Origin: Aestuariivirga sp.
GTDB taxonomy: Bacteria; Pseudomonadota; Alphaproteobacteria; Rhizobiales; Aestuariivirgaceae
Length of the DNA: 6,826 nt
NCBI GenBank assembly: GCA_020252385.1
Contig: JADCDC010000528.1
Span: 1 to 6,826, forward strand
Direction of reading: 5' to 3'
Shown here: piece after piece, positions 6,089-6,826 of the stretch
Layout: each line of letters starts with the position of its first letter
How positions within the stretch are numbered: the stretch's first letter is position 1
Made by a program: the position numbers and the translations under genes
The notes under the pieces: model-generated
The model's database searches: none
Seen by the model: only the letters and a program-made list of their open reading frames with translations
What the model was told of the DNA's origin: nothing

Positions 6089-6230
6089 GGGAATCCCTTC
6101 TTCCTGTCGCCCCTTCACTCTGCCGTCCCGCCCGCGCGGCGGCAAGCGCCGGTGGACAGGTCGAGGAACCCGCAATAACATTTGCCGGTCGTTCCTCACG
6201 CGTCCCCTGCCCTTGCCCGCTCCCGAGGGG

Positions 6231-6287
6231 CATGCACAGCGACAGCACCAGCCCGCCGATGCCGGCGCCGACAATGGCGATCGATGG
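6231..6287 (-). pseudogene. Remnant of a FAD-dependent monooxygenase N-terminus
   Basis: The minus strand reads SPSIAIVGAGIGGLVLSL here. This is the beta-alpha-beta dinucleotide-binding start (GxGxxG) of FAD-dependent monooxygenases, which normally begin M-x-x-IAIVGAGIGGL. No start codon precedes it in the right place. After about 18 residues the frame loses all likeness (PLGSGQGQGTREERP) and runs out of frame into the GST gene. The normal protein has roughly 400 residues, so at most the first 5% is left. I infer a gene lost by deletion. A chance match is possible but unlikely at this length. Confidence 0.45.
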
Positions 6288-6308
6288 CGATCCGCGAGGA
6301 TGGCGATC
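6274..6308 (+). repeat. Three copies of ATGGCGATC
   Basis: ATGGCGATC occurs at 6274-6282, 6284-6292 and 6300-6308, with spacers of one and seven bases. It sits exactly where the two apparent gene relics meet on the minus strand. Slippage or a deletion between short repeats could have left it. It may also be chance in a region rich in GCGATC. Confidence 0.5.
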
Positions 6309-6474
6309 AGGTGCAAACCGCCTGCTCCACCTGGCCGACGGCGATGCGGGCATTCCCCGCCGCGATGGCCGCATGGCGGGCTTCCCCGATGGCTTCGGCT
6401 GGATCCACGCCCATGACGCGCTGGCCGCGGCGGAAGGCGCCAAAACCGGCTGACGCAAGGTCGCCTGCCTGCCG
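6307..6474 (-). pseudogene. Short coding-like fragment, possibly from a methyltransferase
   Basis: This minus-strand stretch is open from just after a stop at 6475-6477 to a TGA at 6307-6309. It reads GFGAFRRGQRVMGVDPAEAI, then GEARHAAIAAGNARIAVGQV. About 80% of its third codon positions are G or C, while second positions are much lower, as in real genes of this genome. The pattern strand-GVDPA-helix-AAGxxRIAVG resembles the strand 2 to strand 3 part of class I SAM methyltransferases, but motif I is missing and the frame ends abruptly. I think it is a gene relic; the family call is weak. An isolated ORF starting at ATG 6414 would encode only 35 residues. Confidence 0.3.
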
Positions 6475-6662
6475 TCATTCATCCGTCATGCCGCGGCGGG
6501 AAACTCTGGCGATGAGTCATTTTCTGCAGGCGCACCATGCAGGCTGACGATCACGACCATCCGTTGCGCGCCGCGGGCGGCGATCAACCTGGGCAGGCTA
6601 TGTCATTGCATGTCGACCGGCATCATGCGATGGAGGATGACGCTCATCACCTCCGGCCCGGC
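6475..6662. other. Stretch with no recognisable gene before the acyltransferase; contains a hairpin
   Basis: I see no intact gene here. The plus-strand frame of the acyltransferase stays open back to about 6515, with ATGs at 6537, 6600 and 6630. Only about two-thirds of its codons end in G or C in that part, against 46 of 53 after 6663, so it is probably leader. A hairpin at 6632-6654 pairs GGAG+GATGA with TCATC+CTCC around CGC with a two-base bulge, and ends eight bases before ATG 6663. It would hide the only good GGAGG of the leader. No confident promoter was found. Confidence 0.4.
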
Positions 6663-6826
6663 ATGCCGAAAAGCTTCGCGACCCTCGCACCCAAGAAAGT
6701 CCGCTTCAGCTATTCAACCGCTGACCAGCCGGTCCTGCAGCGCGCGGTGATCCAGGCGATCGAGAAGATCGGCGGCCAGCGCAAGCTGAAGAAGCTCTAT
6801 GCCCAGCACCAGAAGAACCTGAAGAA
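6663..6826 (+). CDS. Probable lysophospholipid (1-acylglycerol-type) acyltransferase, N-terminal fragment
   Basis: The 54 visible residues, beginning MPKSFATLAPKKVRFSYS, continue TADQPVLQRAVIQAIEKIGG and end QRKLKKLYAQHQKNLK at the window edge. This resembles the region before the catalytic domain in alphaproteobacterial PlsC/hemolysin-like acyltransferases, where an FSYxxPxxPxLxRxxIRxIExLxGQxxLxxLY pattern precedes the HX4D acyltransferase motif. The catalytic motif lies beyond the window, so the call rests on this N-terminal pattern only. Such enzymes acylate lysophospholipids or lyso-ornithine lipids at the membrane. The start is unsure: ATGs at 6537, 6600 and 6630 are also in frame and would add a histidine- and aspartate-rich extension. 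I chose 6663 because codon bias becomes gene-like there, although no clear ribosome binding site precedes it. Confidence 0.6.
   Translation, partial: MPKSFATLAPKKVRFSYSTADQPVLQRAVIQAIEKIGGQRKLKKLYAQHQKNLK

Noticed and set aside
4862..6178. Plus-strand open frame of 438 codons across metF and antisense to the GST gene
   Set aside because: The translation is low-complexity arginine/serine/proline sequence typical of a shifted frame of GC-rich genes; metF and the GST gene explain the region.
6232..6453. Plus-strand small open frames in the gap after the GST gene
   Set aside because: They overlap each other in all frames, lack ribosome binding sites and recognisable domains, and the minus strand carries the better coding-like fragments.
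6089..6478. N-terminal extension of the GST-like protein to 337 residues
   Set aside because: The added sequence is arginine/proline-rich without a domain, and the GST fold starts exactly at MYTLYARN with a plausible ribosome binding site.
1..6826. CRISPR array, tRNA or rRNA gene, insertion sequence, phage or defence genes
   Set aside because: No regularly spaced repeats, tRNA-like or rRNA-like sequence, transposase/integrase motifs or known defence domains were seen.

Overview
The window looks like chromosomal DNA of a high-GC alphaproteobacterium, most likely in the order Hyphomicrobiales (Rhizobiales). The grounds are strong GC bias at third codon positions, a TerB-type DjlA gene, an ArsR-methyltransferase fusion directly before metF, MlaC-like proteins, and an intergenic palindromic repeat whose translation contains the peptide VMPRLDRGI, typical of dispersed alphaproteobacterial repeats. 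Assignment is by recognition only; no database search was run. I see no phage, IS element, CRISPR array, tRNA or rRNA.

Layout. (1) 1-1395, minus strand, read from 1395 downward: a lipoprotein with an extensin-like/M15-like C-terminal domain, a small two-helix membrane protein, and the N-terminal part of a DjlA-type co-chaperone cut by the window edge. (2) 1535-1993, plus strand: a periplasmic mono-haem cytochrome c. A TTGA-N6-TCAA palindrome of FNR/FixK type lies 53 bp before its start. (3) 2029-2108: a composite palindromic repeat in the convergent gap. (4) 3423-2160, minus strand: two tandem MlaC-family lipid-binding proteins, both with twin-arginine-like signal peptides and with no MlaFEDB genes beside them. 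(5) 3596-5460, plus strand: an ArsR-type regulator fused to a SAM-dependent methyltransferase domain, overlapping metF by four bases. An AT-rich palindrome sits just upstream and is the probable autoregulatory operator. (6) 6088-5465, minus strand: a glutathione S-transferase-like protein, converging on metF with four bases between the stops. (7) 6089-6662: no intact gene; it holds apparent gene relics, including a FAD-binding Rossmann start, and short repeats. (8) 6663-6826, plus strand: the N-terminus of a probable lysophospholipid acyltransferase, cut by the window end.

Functional reading. The best-supported regulatory unit is the regulator-metF pair. It fits control of the methyl cycle by a SahR-like protein that senses S-adenosylhomocysteine or S-adenosylmethionine. 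MetF makes 5-methyl-THF for methionine synthesis, and the operator placement predicts that both genes respond together. The rest is ordinary cell-envelope and respiratory housekeeping plus one decayed patch. I found no convincing evidence of an entirely new system. The leads most worth checking are the regulator operator, the FNR-like site, the composite repeat, the orphan MlaC pair, and the decayed patch before the acyltransferase.
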